Source: an uncultured Holdemanella sp.
Lineage (GTDB): Bacteria; Bacillota_I; Bacilli_A; Erysipelotrichales; Erysipelotrichaceae
Assembly: GCF_934754935.1 (NCBI RefSeq)
Contig: NZ_CAKVJB010000020.1
Location: 1 to 43,029, forward strand
Direction: 5' to 3'
DNA length: 43,029 bases
In this document: piece after piece, positions 33,218 to 41,716 of the stretch
Numbering within the stretch: the first letter of the stretch is position 1
Layout of the letters: every line of letters begins with the position of its first letter
Program-made: the position numbers and the translations under genes
The notes under the pieces: model-generated
Databases searched by the model: none
What the model was told of the DNA's origin: nothing
What the model saw: only the letters and a program-made list of their open reading frames with translations

Positions 33218-34681
33218 ATGAATAAAACAAGAACTCGTTTTGCGCCGAGTCCAACTGGCTATATGCACATTGGAAATTTGCGTACAGCTTTATTTGAATT
33301 TTTAATTGCCAAACACGAAGGTGGCGACTTCTTATTGCGTATTGAGGATACAGACCAAGAGCGTAAAGTAGAGGGTGCTGTAGATGTTATTTATAAAACT
33401 TTAAAAGAGTGTGGTTTGAACTGGGATGAAGGACCAGATATTGGTGGTGACTTCGGTCCTTATGTTCAAAGTGAACGTTTACCTATGTATAAAGGGTATG
33501 CCGAGGATTTAATTAAATTAGGTGGAGCTCACTATTGTTTCTGTAGTGAAGAGGAAATTGAGGCTCAAAGAAAAGAAGCTGAAAGCTTAGGAATTTCTTT
33601 TAAGTTCAATGATCCTTGTAAGCACTTGAGTGCTGAAGAGGTACAGGCAAAATTAGATGCGGGTGAACCTTATGTCATTCGTCAAACTATTAAAAATGTG
33701 GGTGAAACTTATTTTGATGATGAAGTATATGGTCGTATTGAAGTGGATGGAGATGTTCTAGATGAACAGATCTTAATTAAATCAGATGGCTATCCAACTT
33801 ATAACTTTGCGAATATTATTGATGATCACCAGATGCAAATTTCTCACGTTGTTCGTGGAAATGAATATTTATCAAGTACACCAAAATACAACTTGATCTA
33901 TGATGCGTATGGATGGGATCGTCCTACATATGTACACGTACCTCCTGTAATGAAGGATGAGCACCACAAATTATCAAAACGTAATGGGGATGCTTCTTTC
34001 CAAGATTTAGTTGCGAAAGGATATTTGCCAGATGCGATCATGAACTATATCGCACTTCTTGGTTGGGCTCCTGAAACAGAACAGGAAATCTATACTTTGG
34101 ATGAATTGATCAAAGTGTTTAATATTCACCGTATTTCAAAATCTCCAGCGATTTTCGATATTGATAAATTGACTTGGATGAATGGTGTTTATTTAAGAAA
34201 TATGGATGAAGATACATATTATGAAACAGTTCGTCCATACTTAGAAAAAGCAGTTCATGGACCTTATAACTTAAGGGAAATCGCAAAAATCATTCAACCT
34301 CGTATTGATATTTTGAATCAAATCGAAGAGAGTGTTGATTTCTTTGATACATTAGTGGATTATGATTTAGAGATGTATCGTCATAAGAAGATGAAGACAA
34401 ATCCTGAAGTTGCCTTAAAAGCTTTAAAAGCCAGCAAAGCTGTTTTAGAAGCATTTGATCAATGGGATAGTATGGAAGCTTTACATGATTGTCTACTAGC
34501 TCTTCCAAAAGAATTGGAAATGAAGAATGGACAAGTATTGTGGCCAATTCGTACAGCTGTTAGTGGTAAACAATTCACTCCAGGTGGAGCTATTGAAATT
34601 GCGTTTATCTTAGGTAAAGATGAAACATTGCGTCGTATCCAAGTGGGTATTGATCGTTTAAGTGAAATCGTAGAAGAGTAA
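33218..34681 (+). CDS. gltX: glutamyl-tRNA synthetase
   Basis: Class I synthetase that charges tRNA-Glu, and in most Bacillota also mischarges tRNA-Gln for later amidation. The 487-residue protein has HIGN (17-20) and KLSKR (251-255) as its HIGH and KMSKS motifs, and the N-terminal TRFAPSPTGYMHIG. An AGGAGCGAAAGGATG region lies upstream of the ATG, with TATAAT at 33188-33193. No glutaminyl-tRNA synthetase is present in the window, in keeping with the indirect route. Monocistronic, with a strong terminator. Confidence 0.96.
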   Translation: MNKTRTRFAPSPTGYMHIGNLRTALFEFLIAKHEGGDFLLRIEDTDQERKVEGAVDVIYKTLKECGLNWDEGPDIGGDFGPYVQSERLPMYKGYAEDLIKLGGAHYCFCSEEEIEAQRKEAESLGISFKFNDPCKHLSAEEVQAKLDAGEPYVIRQTIKNVGETYFDDEVYGRIEVDGDVLDEQILIKSDGYPTYNFANIIDDHQMQISHVVRGNEYLSSTPKYNLIYDAYGWDRPTYVHVPPVMKDEHHKLSKRNGDASFQDLVAKGYLPDAIMNYIALLGWAPETEQEIYTLDELIKVFNIHRISKSPAIFDIDKLTWMNGVYLRNMDEDTYYETVRPYLEKAVHGPYNLREIAKIIQPRIDILNQIEESVDFFDTLVDYDLEMYRHKKMKTNPEVALKALKASKAVLEAFDQWDSMEALHDCLLALPKELEMKNGQVLWPIRTAVSGKQFTPGGAIEIAFILGKDETLRRIQVGIDRLSEIVEE

Positions 34682-34689
34682 CATATACA

Positions 34690-34718
34690 AACGCTTAGAG
34701 AAATCTAGGCGTTTTTTT
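34690..34718 (+). terminator. gltX terminator
   Basis: AACGCTTAGA (34690-34699), GAAA loop, TCTAGGCGTT (34704-34713), T-run to 34718; one G-T pair. Confidence 0.9.
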
Positions 34719-34724
34719 GTGATG

Positions 34725-34778
34725 TATCGGCAAAAAAACAAATTATAAATGATTCTAAAATTATGAAAATTGCCGATA
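34725..34778. repeat. inverted repeat related to the element at 27106
   Basis: TATCGGCAA (34725-34733) and TTGCCGATA (34770-34778) are perfect inverted arms 36 nt apart, beginning 7 nt after the gltX terminator. The interior is AT-rich and has no ORF. The arms resemble those behind ftsZ with paired changes. Confidence 0.6.
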
Positions 34779-34788
34779 AAATTGATTC

Positions 34789-34828
34789 TAGAATAGAAAA
34801 ATGCAATAACTTGCAAAAATCTATTCTA
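34789..34828. repeat. 40-bp two-stage dyad
   Basis: Outer arms TAGAATAGA (34789-34797) and TCTATTCTA (34820-34828), symmetric AAAA internal loops, inner arms TGCAA (34802-34806) and TTGCA (34811-34815) with loop TAAC. The positions are exactly symmetric about the centre. No gene overlaps it. Confidence 0.6.
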
Positions 34829-34964
34829 AAGATCTAATGATACTAGAGTATTTGAAATCTAATATTTAAGAAATGATGAATTGGTGCATCAAATTCTATT
34901 GTATAAGAGTAATAATTTAATGATTGTATGGTTCAAAGGACATCGAAGATAATTGTCATCGCAA

Positions 34965-34993
34965 TTGATAATTAAAACATTATTTAGTAGAAT
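34965..34993 (+). promoter_or_regulatory. promoter of the Abi_2-associated RNA
   Basis: TTGATA (34965-34970), 17-nt spacer, TAGAAT (34988-34993). An AATTG/CAATT dyad (around 34951-34966) overlaps the -35. Confidence 0.6.
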
Positions 34994-34999
34994 AATGGC

Positions 35000-35073
35000 A
35001 AGGATAGCGGTAGAGAATTCTAAGTGAACCTACTTGCGCAAGAAAGTCTCTCGTTTTTGGGAGGCTTTTTTTG
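35000..35073 (+). ncRNA. candidate antitoxin-type ncRNA upstream of Abi_2 fragment
   Basis: Predicted start near 35000, 7 nt after the -10. The sequence contains the short palindromes AGAATTCT and CTTGCGCAAG, and ends with AGTCTC (35045-35050) pairing with GAGGCT, followed by seven T (35066-35072), an intrinsic terminator. A ribosome binding site and a coding start follow 20 nt later. Length about 73 nt, no start codon with ribosome binding site inside. From memory, AbiF/Abi_2 genes of Bacillota are often preceded by a conserved structured RNA, and such RNAs have been described as antitoxins; the identity here is by position and general likeness. Confidence 0.55.
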
Positions 35074-35091
35074 TAGAAGGAGAATATAAAA

Positions 35092-35268
35092 ATGTCTAAA
35101 CCATTCAAAACATTAGACGAACAAATTAGTGTTTTAAAAAGTAGAGGACTGACCACTAAACTATCTTTGCTTTGTAACAATTATTACAATGTAATAAAAA
35201 ATATAATGCTCATGTTGCGTATCTTTAAGTGGATGCGTTGGAGGGATAATGTAATCGTAATGCATTAA
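35092..35268 (+). pseudogene. truncated Abi_2 family (AbiF/AbiD-like) gene
   Basis: A 58-residue ORF, starting MSKPFKTLDEQISVLKSRGL and continuing through LCNNYYNVIKN. This is the beginning I know from Abi_2 proteins (KPFKTxxEQIxxLKxRGL ... NYYNxINGY), which are about 250-350 residues long. The spacing between RGL and NNYYN is about ten residues shorter than usual, and the frame stops at 35266-35268 without the HEPN catalytic part. AAGGAG lies 9 nt before the ATG, so initiation signals are intact. Abi_2 proteins abort phage infection by RNA cleavage. This copy cannot be an active nuclease. It could be a relic or give a short decoy peptide. Confidence 0.6.
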
Positions 35269-35295
35269 ATCATCAATCAATATCCTGGTATGATT

Positions 35296-35321
35296 AAAGC
35301 CCCATTTTGAAGTGGGGCTTT
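35296..35321. terminator. bidirectional terminator
   Basis: AAAGCCCCA (35296-35304) and TGGGGCTTT (35313-35321) form a strong hairpin with T on one side and A on the other. It serves the HAD gene on the minus strand and any plus-strand transcript from the Abi region. Confidence 0.85.
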
Positions 35322-35324
35322 TCA

Positions 35325-36158
35325 TTAGATTAGATTCAATTCTTTAAAGGCATGATATATACCATCATCATCTAAGGATGTTGTGATCCTATCTGCTTTA
35401 TCTTTGATTTCTTGTGGTGCATTACCCATCGCAATGCTTAGATGTGCTTTTTCAAACATAGGAAGATCATTGAAGCCATCTCCAATCGCAATGGTATCTT
35501 TGATGTCGGCATTGAAGTATTTAACGACTGAATCTATGCCTGTTGCCTTATTGATATGATAAGAAGTGATTTCACCACTTTCTTTTCCTAAAGGTGCAAA
35601 TGTTGCAGGAATCACATCAAATTTATCTGAAAGATCTTGTTGGATCTTTTTGTATGGCGTTTTGCCATTGTCGATGACAGAGACTTTGTTGTAGTCAAGA
35701 TCTAGAATGTTGTCGACAACAGTAATTTGACTTGTCAAAATCGTAAGGCCATGTTTGGCCTTTTCTTCTGCACTTTTGCCGGCACATTGTTGCTCGACCA
35801 TTTTTAACATTGTGTCTTTTGTATATTGAGTGGCATAGATGCCTGTGCTACTTTCAAAGTTAGCGGGAATGTGATTTGAAAGAAGGTAGTTTGATAAATA
35901 TTGACTTTCTTCTTTGGATAATGCGTTTTCTTCAATGATTTCATGTTCGCATTCAATGGTTGCACCACTTCCGGCAATGATTGCGTCATAGTCGATTTCT
36001 AGCATAGGGCCAAAGATTTCAATGCGTTGTCTTCCTGTGCATAAAATAATTTTATGACCGTTTTTTTGAGCTTGAATACAAGCTTTAATTGCGCTATCTG
36101 GAATGTAGCCTTCGTGATGAAATAGTGTGCCATCGGCATCTAAAAAAATAAGTTTCAT
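35325..36158 (-). CDS. Cof-type HAD phosphatase
   Basis: HAD superfamily, subfamily IIB hydrolase (277 residues), probably acting on phosphosugars or nucleotide/cofactor phosphates. Motif I DADGT (7-11) gives the nucleophile and acid, motif II is in ILCTGR, and motif IV is GDGFNDLPMFEKAHLSIAMGNA. The cap domain covers about 85-190. GAGAGG precedes the ATG. The genus of substrates cannot be told. The gene is divergent from the following membrane-protein operon. Confidence 0.88.
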   Translation of the reverse strand: MKLIFLDADGTLFHHEGYIPDSAIKACIQAQKNGHKIILCTGRQRIEIFGPMLEIDYDAIIAGSGATIECEHEIIEENALSKEESQYLSNYLLSNHIPANFESSTGIYATQYTKDTMLKMVEQQCAGKSAEEKAKHGLTILTSQITVVDNILDLDYNKVSVIDNGKTPYKKIQQDLSDKFDVIPATFAPLGKESGEITSYHINKATGIDSVVKYFNADIKDTIAIGDGFNDLPMFEKAHLSIAMGNAPQEIKDKADRITTSLDDDGIYHAFKELNLI

Positions 36159-36174
36159 TTTAAACCTCTCTAAA

Positions 36175-36204
36175 TTGGACGAAATGATATTTTTATTCTA
36201 CAAT
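36175..36204 (+). promoter_or_regulatory. promoter of the 36236 operon
   Basis: TTGGAC (36175-36180), 18-nt spacer, TACAAT (36199-36204). Confidence 0.6.
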
Positions 36205-36235
36205 AGATAGGTAAATATTTAAAGGGGAGGATATA

Positions 36236-36934
36236 ATGGGTGATTATATTGTGATGGGCATTGTTGGTATATTGGTCCTTGTGATGTCGGTTTTACCTAA
36301 GACGGTCTATAATGGGATCACATATACGTTTTCAATGCATAAATATGGAATTCGAAAAATCCAAAGATATCGCACAACAACCGATTCAATTGCGAATTTG
36401 ATTATTGGTATATTGGTTGTCTTTAGTATATTTTATTGTTTCATTCCATTCTATTCCGTAGTATATGCGATTCTATTTGTTTTGAGCTATTTGTGTCTAC
36501 TTGCACAGGTGAATCGTGTAACGTCAAAAAAGACGCAGTCAGTCGCTCGAACTGTGATTATATTGAATAATATTTTTGCGGGAATTAGTTTTCTAGGGGC
36601 GCTTGGCTTTATGAATGGACATATGGCAGATGGTGTGATCAATCAATTCATGTTGGATTTTCATGCGCATAAAGTATTTGATATTTTATACCTTCTACAA
36701 AATCGTACTTGGATGTATTGGTTGTTTCAAGGAGTGTTATTTTTATTCCCACTATTTATCATGTGGTCACATTTTAAATATATGCGTTTAGAAAACAGTG
36801 TAAAGGCTGTTTACTTTATAACATACATTCTTAAAATGTTATTTTTAATAGTTGTGGTTGTATGTTTTTCTGTGGGTGCCTTTGAATTCTTGGATAAAGT
36901 CTATCAGGTGGATGCCCTAAAGAAAATGGCATAG
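36236..36934 (+). CDS. unknown polytopic membrane protein
   Basis: A 232-residue protein with about six hydrophobic segments (approximately 4-21, 50-68, 72-91, 105-125, 160-178, 193-215). Short basic loops (RKIQRYRTTTD, RVTSKKTQSVAR) suggest positive-inside topology. I do not recognise the family, and no catalytic motif is evident. GGGGAGGA precedes the ATG. It is 19 nt upstream of the Xaa-Pro aminopeptidase gene and probably cotranscribed. Confidence 0.8.
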   Translation: MGDYIVMGIVGILVLVMSVLPKTVYNGITYTFSMHKYGIRKIQRYRTTTDSIANLIIGILVVFSIFYCFIPFYSVVYAILFVLSYLCLLAQVNRVTSKKTQSVARTVIILNNIFAGISFLGALGFMNGHMADGVINQFMLDFHAHKVFDILYLLQNRTWMYWLFQGVLFLFPLFIMWSHFKYMRLENSVKAVYFITYILKMLFLIVVVVCFSVGAFEFLDKVYQVDALKKMA

Positions 36935-36953
36935 AGAAAGAAGGATTTAAAAA

Positions 36954-38732
36954 ATGGTTACAGAAAGAATTTCAAAATTACGTGCAAAAATGATGGAAAA
37001 CAATGTGCAGGCTTATATTGTACCAACAAGTGATTTCCATGAAACCGAATATGTTTGCGACTACTTCGCATGTCGTAAATATATGTCTGGCTTTACAGGT
37101 AGTGCAGGTGTTTTAGTTGTATTGCTTGATAAAGCAGCACTATGGACAGATGGCCGTTATTTTATTCAGGCCGCAAGTCAGCTTGAAGGATCAGGTATTG
37201 ATTTGATGAAAATGGGTCAGCCTAATGTTCCGGAAATTGATGCGTATATTGTTGAAAATCTAAAAGAAAATGACACAGTTGGCTTTGATGGTCGTGTCAT
37301 GAACACAAAGGATGCTCTAGCATATAAGTCTGTGTTTGATTTAGCACACCTAAATATGAATGTAAATCTAGACTTAGTCAATGAAGTATGGACGGATCGT
37401 CCTCAACTTCCTAGTACTCCAACTTTTCATTATTCTGAAAAATTCTCAGGTGAATCGGTAGAAAGTAAGTTAAGTCGTTTGCGTGCTTTCCTTAAGGAAA
37501 ACAAGGTGGATTCTATTGTACTAACAAGTGTGGATCAGATCGCATGGCTTTATAATTTAAGAGCCCATGATATTCCTAACTTTCCAGTCGCATTAGCTTA
37601 TTCCATTGTTTCACTTGAATCAGCTTCTATTTATATGGATGCATCTCGTTTGGATGAATTGAGTAAAGAAGAATTCACAAAGAACAATGTCACTGTTTGT
37701 GGATATCATGATATTTATTCGGCTACAAAAGCTTTAACGGGTTCAGTTTTAGTCGATCCATCAAGTGTAAATTATGCGATTGTTTCGAATTTAAGTGCGA
37801 AGACTGTATTTAAGGAAAGTCCAATCATTTTATGGAAGGCTTTAAAGAATGATACAGAATTAAAATGTACGAAGTGGGCGCATATTAAAGATGGTGTGGC
37901 TGTCACAAAATTAATGTATTGGCTAAAGAAGAATGCGGGTAAGATTGAAATGAGTGAGATGAGTGTTCAATCTAAATTACAAGTTCTTCGTAGTGAACAA
38001 GAAAATTATTTAGAGGATAGTTTTGGTACGATTTGTGCATATAAAGAACATGCGGCTATGATGCACTATTCTTCAAAGCCAGAAACAAATGTAAATATCA
38101 CAAATTCGGGTATGCTTCTAATTGATAGTGGTGGACAATATTTAGAAGGTACAACAGATATTACGCGTACATTTGTCTTGGGAAATATTAGTGAAGAAGA
38201 AAGATATTGGTTCACAAAAGCTTTGCGTGGACACATTCGTTTATCCGATGCACACTTCCTATTTGGATGTTCAGGCATCAACTTAGATATTCTTGCCCGT
38301 GGACCATTATGGAATCAAGATATGGATTATCAATGTGGTACAGGACATGGTGTTGGTCACTTATTGAATGTACACGAATCTCCAAATGGATTTAGATGGA
38401 AAGTGTTGCCACATCGTAATGAAATGTGTGTATTAGATGAGGGTATGATTACTTCAAATGAGCCGGGTGTATATTGTGAAGGTAAGTTTGGAATTCGCCA
38501 TGAAAATGAAATGGTTGTCGTAAAGGGCAATGTAAATAATTATGGTCAATTCATGCATTTTGAACCATTAACATTTGTACCTTTTGATTTAGATGGTTTG
38601 GACGTTTCTCTATTGACAAATGAGGAAAAGGCTTGGTTAAACAACTACCACAAAGAAGTATTTGAAAAAATCAGTCCATATTTAAGTAGTGATGAGGCTG
38701 AGTGGTTGAAATTGGCTTGTAGATCGATTTAA
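36954..38732 (+). CDS. M24B Xaa-Pro aminopeptidase
   Basis: Cytosolic dinuclear-metal enzyme that removes the residue before proline. The 592-residue protein is of the long form, with two creatinase-like N-terminal domains (about 1-145 and 160-300) before the pita-bread catalytic domain (about 310-540). Metal ligands are visible in LLIDSGGQY, TTDITRT, GTGHGVGH, SNEPGVY and RHENEM. GAAAGAAGG precedes the ATG. Its stop codon overlaps the next gene's ATG by one base. Confidence 0.92.
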   Translation: MVTERISKLRAKMMENNVQAYIVPTSDFHETEYVCDYFACRKYMSGFTGSAGVLVVLLDKAALWTDGRYFIQAASQLEGSGIDLMKMGQPNVPEIDAYIVENLKENDTVGFDGRVMNTKDALAYKSVFDLAHLNMNVNLDLVNEVWTDRPQLPSTPTFHYSEKFSGESVESKLSRLRAFLKENKVDSIVLTSVDQIAWLYNLRAHDIPNFPVALAYSIVSLESASIYMDASRLDELSKEEFTKNNVTVCGYHDIYSATKALTGSVLVDPSSVNYAIVSNLSAKTVFKESPIILWKALKNDTELKCTKWAHIKDGVAVTKLMYWLKKNAGKIEMSEMSVQSKLQVLRSEQENYLEDSFGTICAYKEHAAMMHYSSKPETNVNITNSGMLLIDSGGQYLEGTTDITRTFVLGNISEEERYWFTKALRGHIRLSDAHFLFGCSGINLDILARGPLWNQDMDYQCGTGHGVGHLLNVHESPNGFRWKVLPHRNEMCVLDEGMITSNEPGVYCEGKFGIRHENEMVVVKGNVNNYGQFMHFEPLTFVPFDLDGLDVSLLTNEEKAWLNNYHKEVFEKISPYLSSDEAEWLKLACRSI

Positions 38733-39214
38733 TGAAAGAGAGAATGATACCAATAACATGTCCACATTGTGGGCATGTTTTTGAGATAAAAAGAGATACG
38801 GTTGTGATTGCACAAATGGATAGTGTGGCAAGAATTCGCTTGAATGATGGTTCGTATTTTATGCATCAATGCCAAAATTGTAAGTCGATGTTTTATTTGT
38901 ACTATCCATTTCTATATCGAGATCCGAAAAAGAAGTTTAATCTTGTCTTGACCGAACAAAAGCGTATTGATAATTTGAGTGAAGATGAGAGGGTTGTACT
39001 TTGTCATAGTGTTTCACAGTTTCTTTTGGCCTTTAAAATCTATGATCAGTGTTTAGATCCGAAGATGGTATTGGTTAAAAAGAAACAGTTAGAAAAGAAA
39101 TTGAATCGAAGTGTTAAGTTTGATTATTTTGATATGAAAAATCATTGCCTTTGGTTTGAGGATAAAGCCGTATCTTTAACAGAAAAAGAATGTAAAGAGA
39201 TTCTTATTTTGTAG
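38732..39214 (+). CDS. CpXC domain protein
   Basis: A 160-residue protein with an N-terminal zinc-ribbon-like part: CPHCGH (10-15) and CQNCKS (47-52), typical of CpXC proteins, ending in a charged helical C-terminus. Function of the family is unknown; the four cysteines should bind a metal. The ATG overlaps the stop of the preceding peptidase gene (TAATG), and there is no separate ribosome binding site, so it depends on translational coupling. Confidence 0.75.
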   Translation: MKERMIPITCPHCGHVFEIKRDTVVIAQMDSVARIRLNDGSYFMHQCQNCKSMFYLYYPFLYRDPKKKFNLVLTEQKRIDNLSEDERVVLCHSVSQFLLAFKIYDQCLDPKMVLVKKKQLEKKLNRSVKFDYFDMKNHCLWFEDKAVSLTEKECKEILIL

Positions 39215-39245
39215 TATAATAGCAGATAGAAATGAGGTTTTAACT

Positions 39246-40247
39246 ATGAATATTTTAATTGCCGGTGGAACTGGATATATTGGTAGTCATATTTGTGTTG
39301 AATTATTAGAGAGTGGTCATGATGTAGTCGTGATTGATGATTTCTCAAATTCAAAACCAGATGTATTGGATTCTATTTATAAAATTACAGGTAAACATGT
39401 TAAGTTTTATGAATTTAATGTCTTAGATGAAGAAAAGACAGAGGCTGTATTTAAGGAAAATAAATTGGATGCGGTCATTCATTGTTGCGCATTTAAAGCG
39501 GTTGGTGAAAGTGTTCAAAAGCCAATTGAGTATTATACAAATAACTTGATGACAACATTGATTGTTGCCAAGATGATGAAAAAATATCATGTACCAAGTA
39601 TTGTATTTAGTTCAAGTGCAACAGTATATGGAGATCCTGAAGTGGTTCCTTTAACAGAGGATTGTAAGCTAGGTGAAACGACAAATCCTTATGGTGCTAC
39701 AAAGGCGATGATGGAAAGAATCTTAACGGATGTGCAGTTCGCCAATCCTGAAATGAGTGTAACTTTACTTCGTTATTTCAATCCAATTGGAGCGCATGAA
39801 TCGGGATTGATTGGTGAAAATCCTAAGGGAATCCCAAATAACTTAATGCCTTATATTATGAAGGTAGCTACTGGAGAACTTCCTGAACTTGGCGTATTTG
39901 GGGATGATTATGATACACCAGATGGAACGGGTGTTCGTGACTATATTCATGTCGTAGATTTAGCGAAGGGTCATGTATTGGCAATTGAAAAGTACAATAC
40001 GCCTGGTGTTCATATTTGTAACTTGGGAACCGGAAAAGGCTACAGTGTATTAGATATTGTACATGCCTTTGAAAGAGTGAATGGAATCAAGATTCAGTAT
40101 GTCATCAAGCCTAGACGTGCTGGTGATATTGCGACTTGTTATGCAGATCCTACTCGTGCTAAAGAACAGCTTGGTTGGGTAGCTGAAAAGAATCTAGATG
40201 ACATGTGTAGAGATACATGGAATTTTGCGAAGAAACAATTATTGTAG
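39246..40247 (+). CDS. galE: UDP-glucose 4-epimerase
   Basis: Short-chain dehydrogenase that interconverts UDP-glucose and UDP-galactose, for galactose use and cell-surface sugars. The 333-residue protein has the NAD motif GGTGYIGSH (7-15) and the catalytic set S124, Y149 and K153 (SSSATVYG and NPYGATK). A TATAAT at 39215-39220 and AATGAGG precede the ATG. Followed after 12 nt by trpS. No other Leloir gene is present, so the role in galactose catabolism versus glycan synthesis is open. Confidence 0.95.
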   Translation: MNILIAGGTGYIGSHICVELLESGHDVVVIDDFSNSKPDVLDSIYKITGKHVKFYEFNVLDEEKTEAVFKENKLDAVIHCCAFKAVGESVQKPIEYYTNNLMTTLIVAKMMKKYHVPSIVFSSSATVYGDPEVVPLTEDCKLGETTNPYGATKAMMERILTDVQFANPEMSVTLLRYFNPIGAHESGLIGENPKGIPNNLMPYIMKVATGELPELGVFGDDYDTPDGTGVRDYIHVVDLAKGHVLAIEKYNTPGVHICNLGTGKGYSVLDIVHAFERVNGIKIQYVIKPRRAGDIATCYADPTRAKEQLGWVAEKNLDDMCRDTWNFAKKQLL

Positions 40248-40259
40248 AATGAGGTATTT

Positions 40260-41318
40260 ATGGCAAAAATTATTTTAACGGGGGATCGTCCCACAGGAAA
40301 ATTACATATTGGACATTATGTTGGTTCATTAAGAAATCGTGTTCTTTTACAGAATTCTGGGGAATATGATGAGATTTATATTATGATTGCGGATGCACAG
40401 GCTTTGACAGACAACTTTGACAATCCGGATAAGGTTCGTGAAAACATTTTGGAGGTTGCCTTAGATTATTTGGCTTGTGGTATTGATCCAAATAAGACAA
40501 CGATTTTTATTCAGTCTGAAATTAGTCAATTAACCGAATTGACATTCTATTATATGAACTTGGTTTCTGTAAGTCGTCTTCAAAGAAATCCGACAGTAAA
40601 GGCTGAAATTAAAATGCGTGGATTTGATGCGAGTATTCCGGTTGGATTCCAGTGTTATCCAATTTCACAGGCTGCTGATATTACAGCGTTTAAGGCTACG
40701 ACAGTTCCTGCTGGAGAAGATCAGATGCCTATGATTGAACAAACGCAGGAGATTGTTCATAAATTTAATTCAATTTATGGTGAGACTTTAGTTGAGCCTA
40801 AGATCTTATTGCCTCAAAACTGTGCTTGTTTACGTCTTCCTGGTACGGATGGTAAGGCGAAGATGTCTAAATCATTGGGTAACTGTATTTATTTATCGGA
40901 TGATGAAGAGACAATTAAAAAGAAAGTTATGAGTATGTATACAGATCCTGATCATATCAAGGTCAGTGATCCTGGTAAGATTGAGGGTAACTGTGTATTC
41001 ACATATTTGGATGCGTTCTGTAAGCCTGAGCATTTCGAAAAGTATTTGCCGGAATATGAAAACTTGGATGCATTAAAAGCACACTATCAGCGTGGTGGTT
41101 TAGGGGATGTGAAAGTAAAACGTTTCTTAAATAGTGTTATGCAAGAAGAGTTGCGTCCAATTCGTGAAAGAAGATTGGAATGGCAGGCTAAACTTCCTGA
41201 GGTTGTCAAGATTCTAGAAGAGGGTACAAAGAAGGCTTATGCGACGGCGGAAAAGACGTTGGATGAAGTGAAGTCTAGTATGAAGATCAATTATTTCAAA
41301 GATAATTCTTTGATCTAG
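40260..41318 (+). CDS. trpS: tryptophanyl-tRNA synthetase
   Basis: Class I synthetase for tRNA-Trp. The 352-residue protein has HIGH at 16-19 and KMSKS at 201-205, and the dimer-type GEDQMPMIEQTQEI region. AATGAGG precedes the ATG. It is likely in an operon with galE (12 nt upstream) and the following cupin gene (11 nt downstream). No T-box is visible upstream. Confidence 0.96.
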   Translation: MAKIILTGDRPTGKLHIGHYVGSLRNRVLLQNSGEYDEIYIMIADAQALTDNFDNPDKVRENILEVALDYLACGIDPNKTTIFIQSEISQLTELTFYYMNLVSVSRLQRNPTVKAEIKMRGFDASIPVGFQCYPISQAADITAFKATTVPAGEDQMPMIEQTQEIVHKFNSIYGETLVEPKILLPQNCACLRLPGTDGKAKMSKSLGNCIYLSDDEETIKKKVMSMYTDPDHIKVSDPGKIEGNCVFTYLDAFCKPEHFEKYLPEYENLDALKAHYQRGGLGDVKVKRFLNSVMQEELRPIRERRLEWQAKLPEVVKILEEGTKKAYATAEKTLDEVKSSMKINYFKDNSLI

Positions 41319-41329
41319 GAGTATAGAAA

Positions 41330-41674
41330 ATGGTAGTAGTTGATAAAGAAAATTTTATGGGTGGTACTGGTATTGCGCATTTTGAACATGTCATGAGCGC
41401 TGAAGAGATGCATGGTATGAATCGTGTCTATGCCAAGGTCACTTTAAAGAAGGGTTGTAGTGTTGGTTATCATGTGCATAATGGAGATGGCGAAGATTAC
41501 TTCGTCCTTTCTGGAGTTGCAACTTTGGATGATAATCATGAGAGAACTTTATATTTAAAACCGGGTGAACATTATTTTACACCGAGTGGGAAGGGTCATA
41601 GTATTTTAAATGAGCAAGATGAGGATTTGGTCTTCATGGCTTTGATTATTTATGATTCACAACAAAAAATATAA
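41330..41674 (+). CDS. small cupin domain protein
   Basis: A 114-residue single-domain cupin with the two cupin motifs: GYHVHNGDGEDYFVLSG (His, His, Glu for a metal) and PGEHYFTPSGKGHSILN (His). Such proteins bind metals or small ligands and may act as isomerases or sensors; no substrate can be assigned. TAGGAG lies 11 nt upstream of the ATG. It is the last gene of the galE-trpS run. Confidence 0.83.
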   Translation: MVVVDKENFMGGTGIAHFEHVMSAEEMHGMNRVYAKVTLKKGCSVGYHVHNGDGEDYFVLSGVATLDDNHERTLYLKPGEHYFTPSGKGHSILNEQDEDLVFMALIIYDSQQKI

Positions 41675-41716
41675 ACAGATTACTAATTTGTGCAAACGCA
41701 ATGAAAAAATTTGATA

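Noticed and set aside
32963..33268. 101-residue minus-strand ORF across GIY-YIG and gltX start
   Set aside because: Lies antisense to two confident genes and has no start signals.
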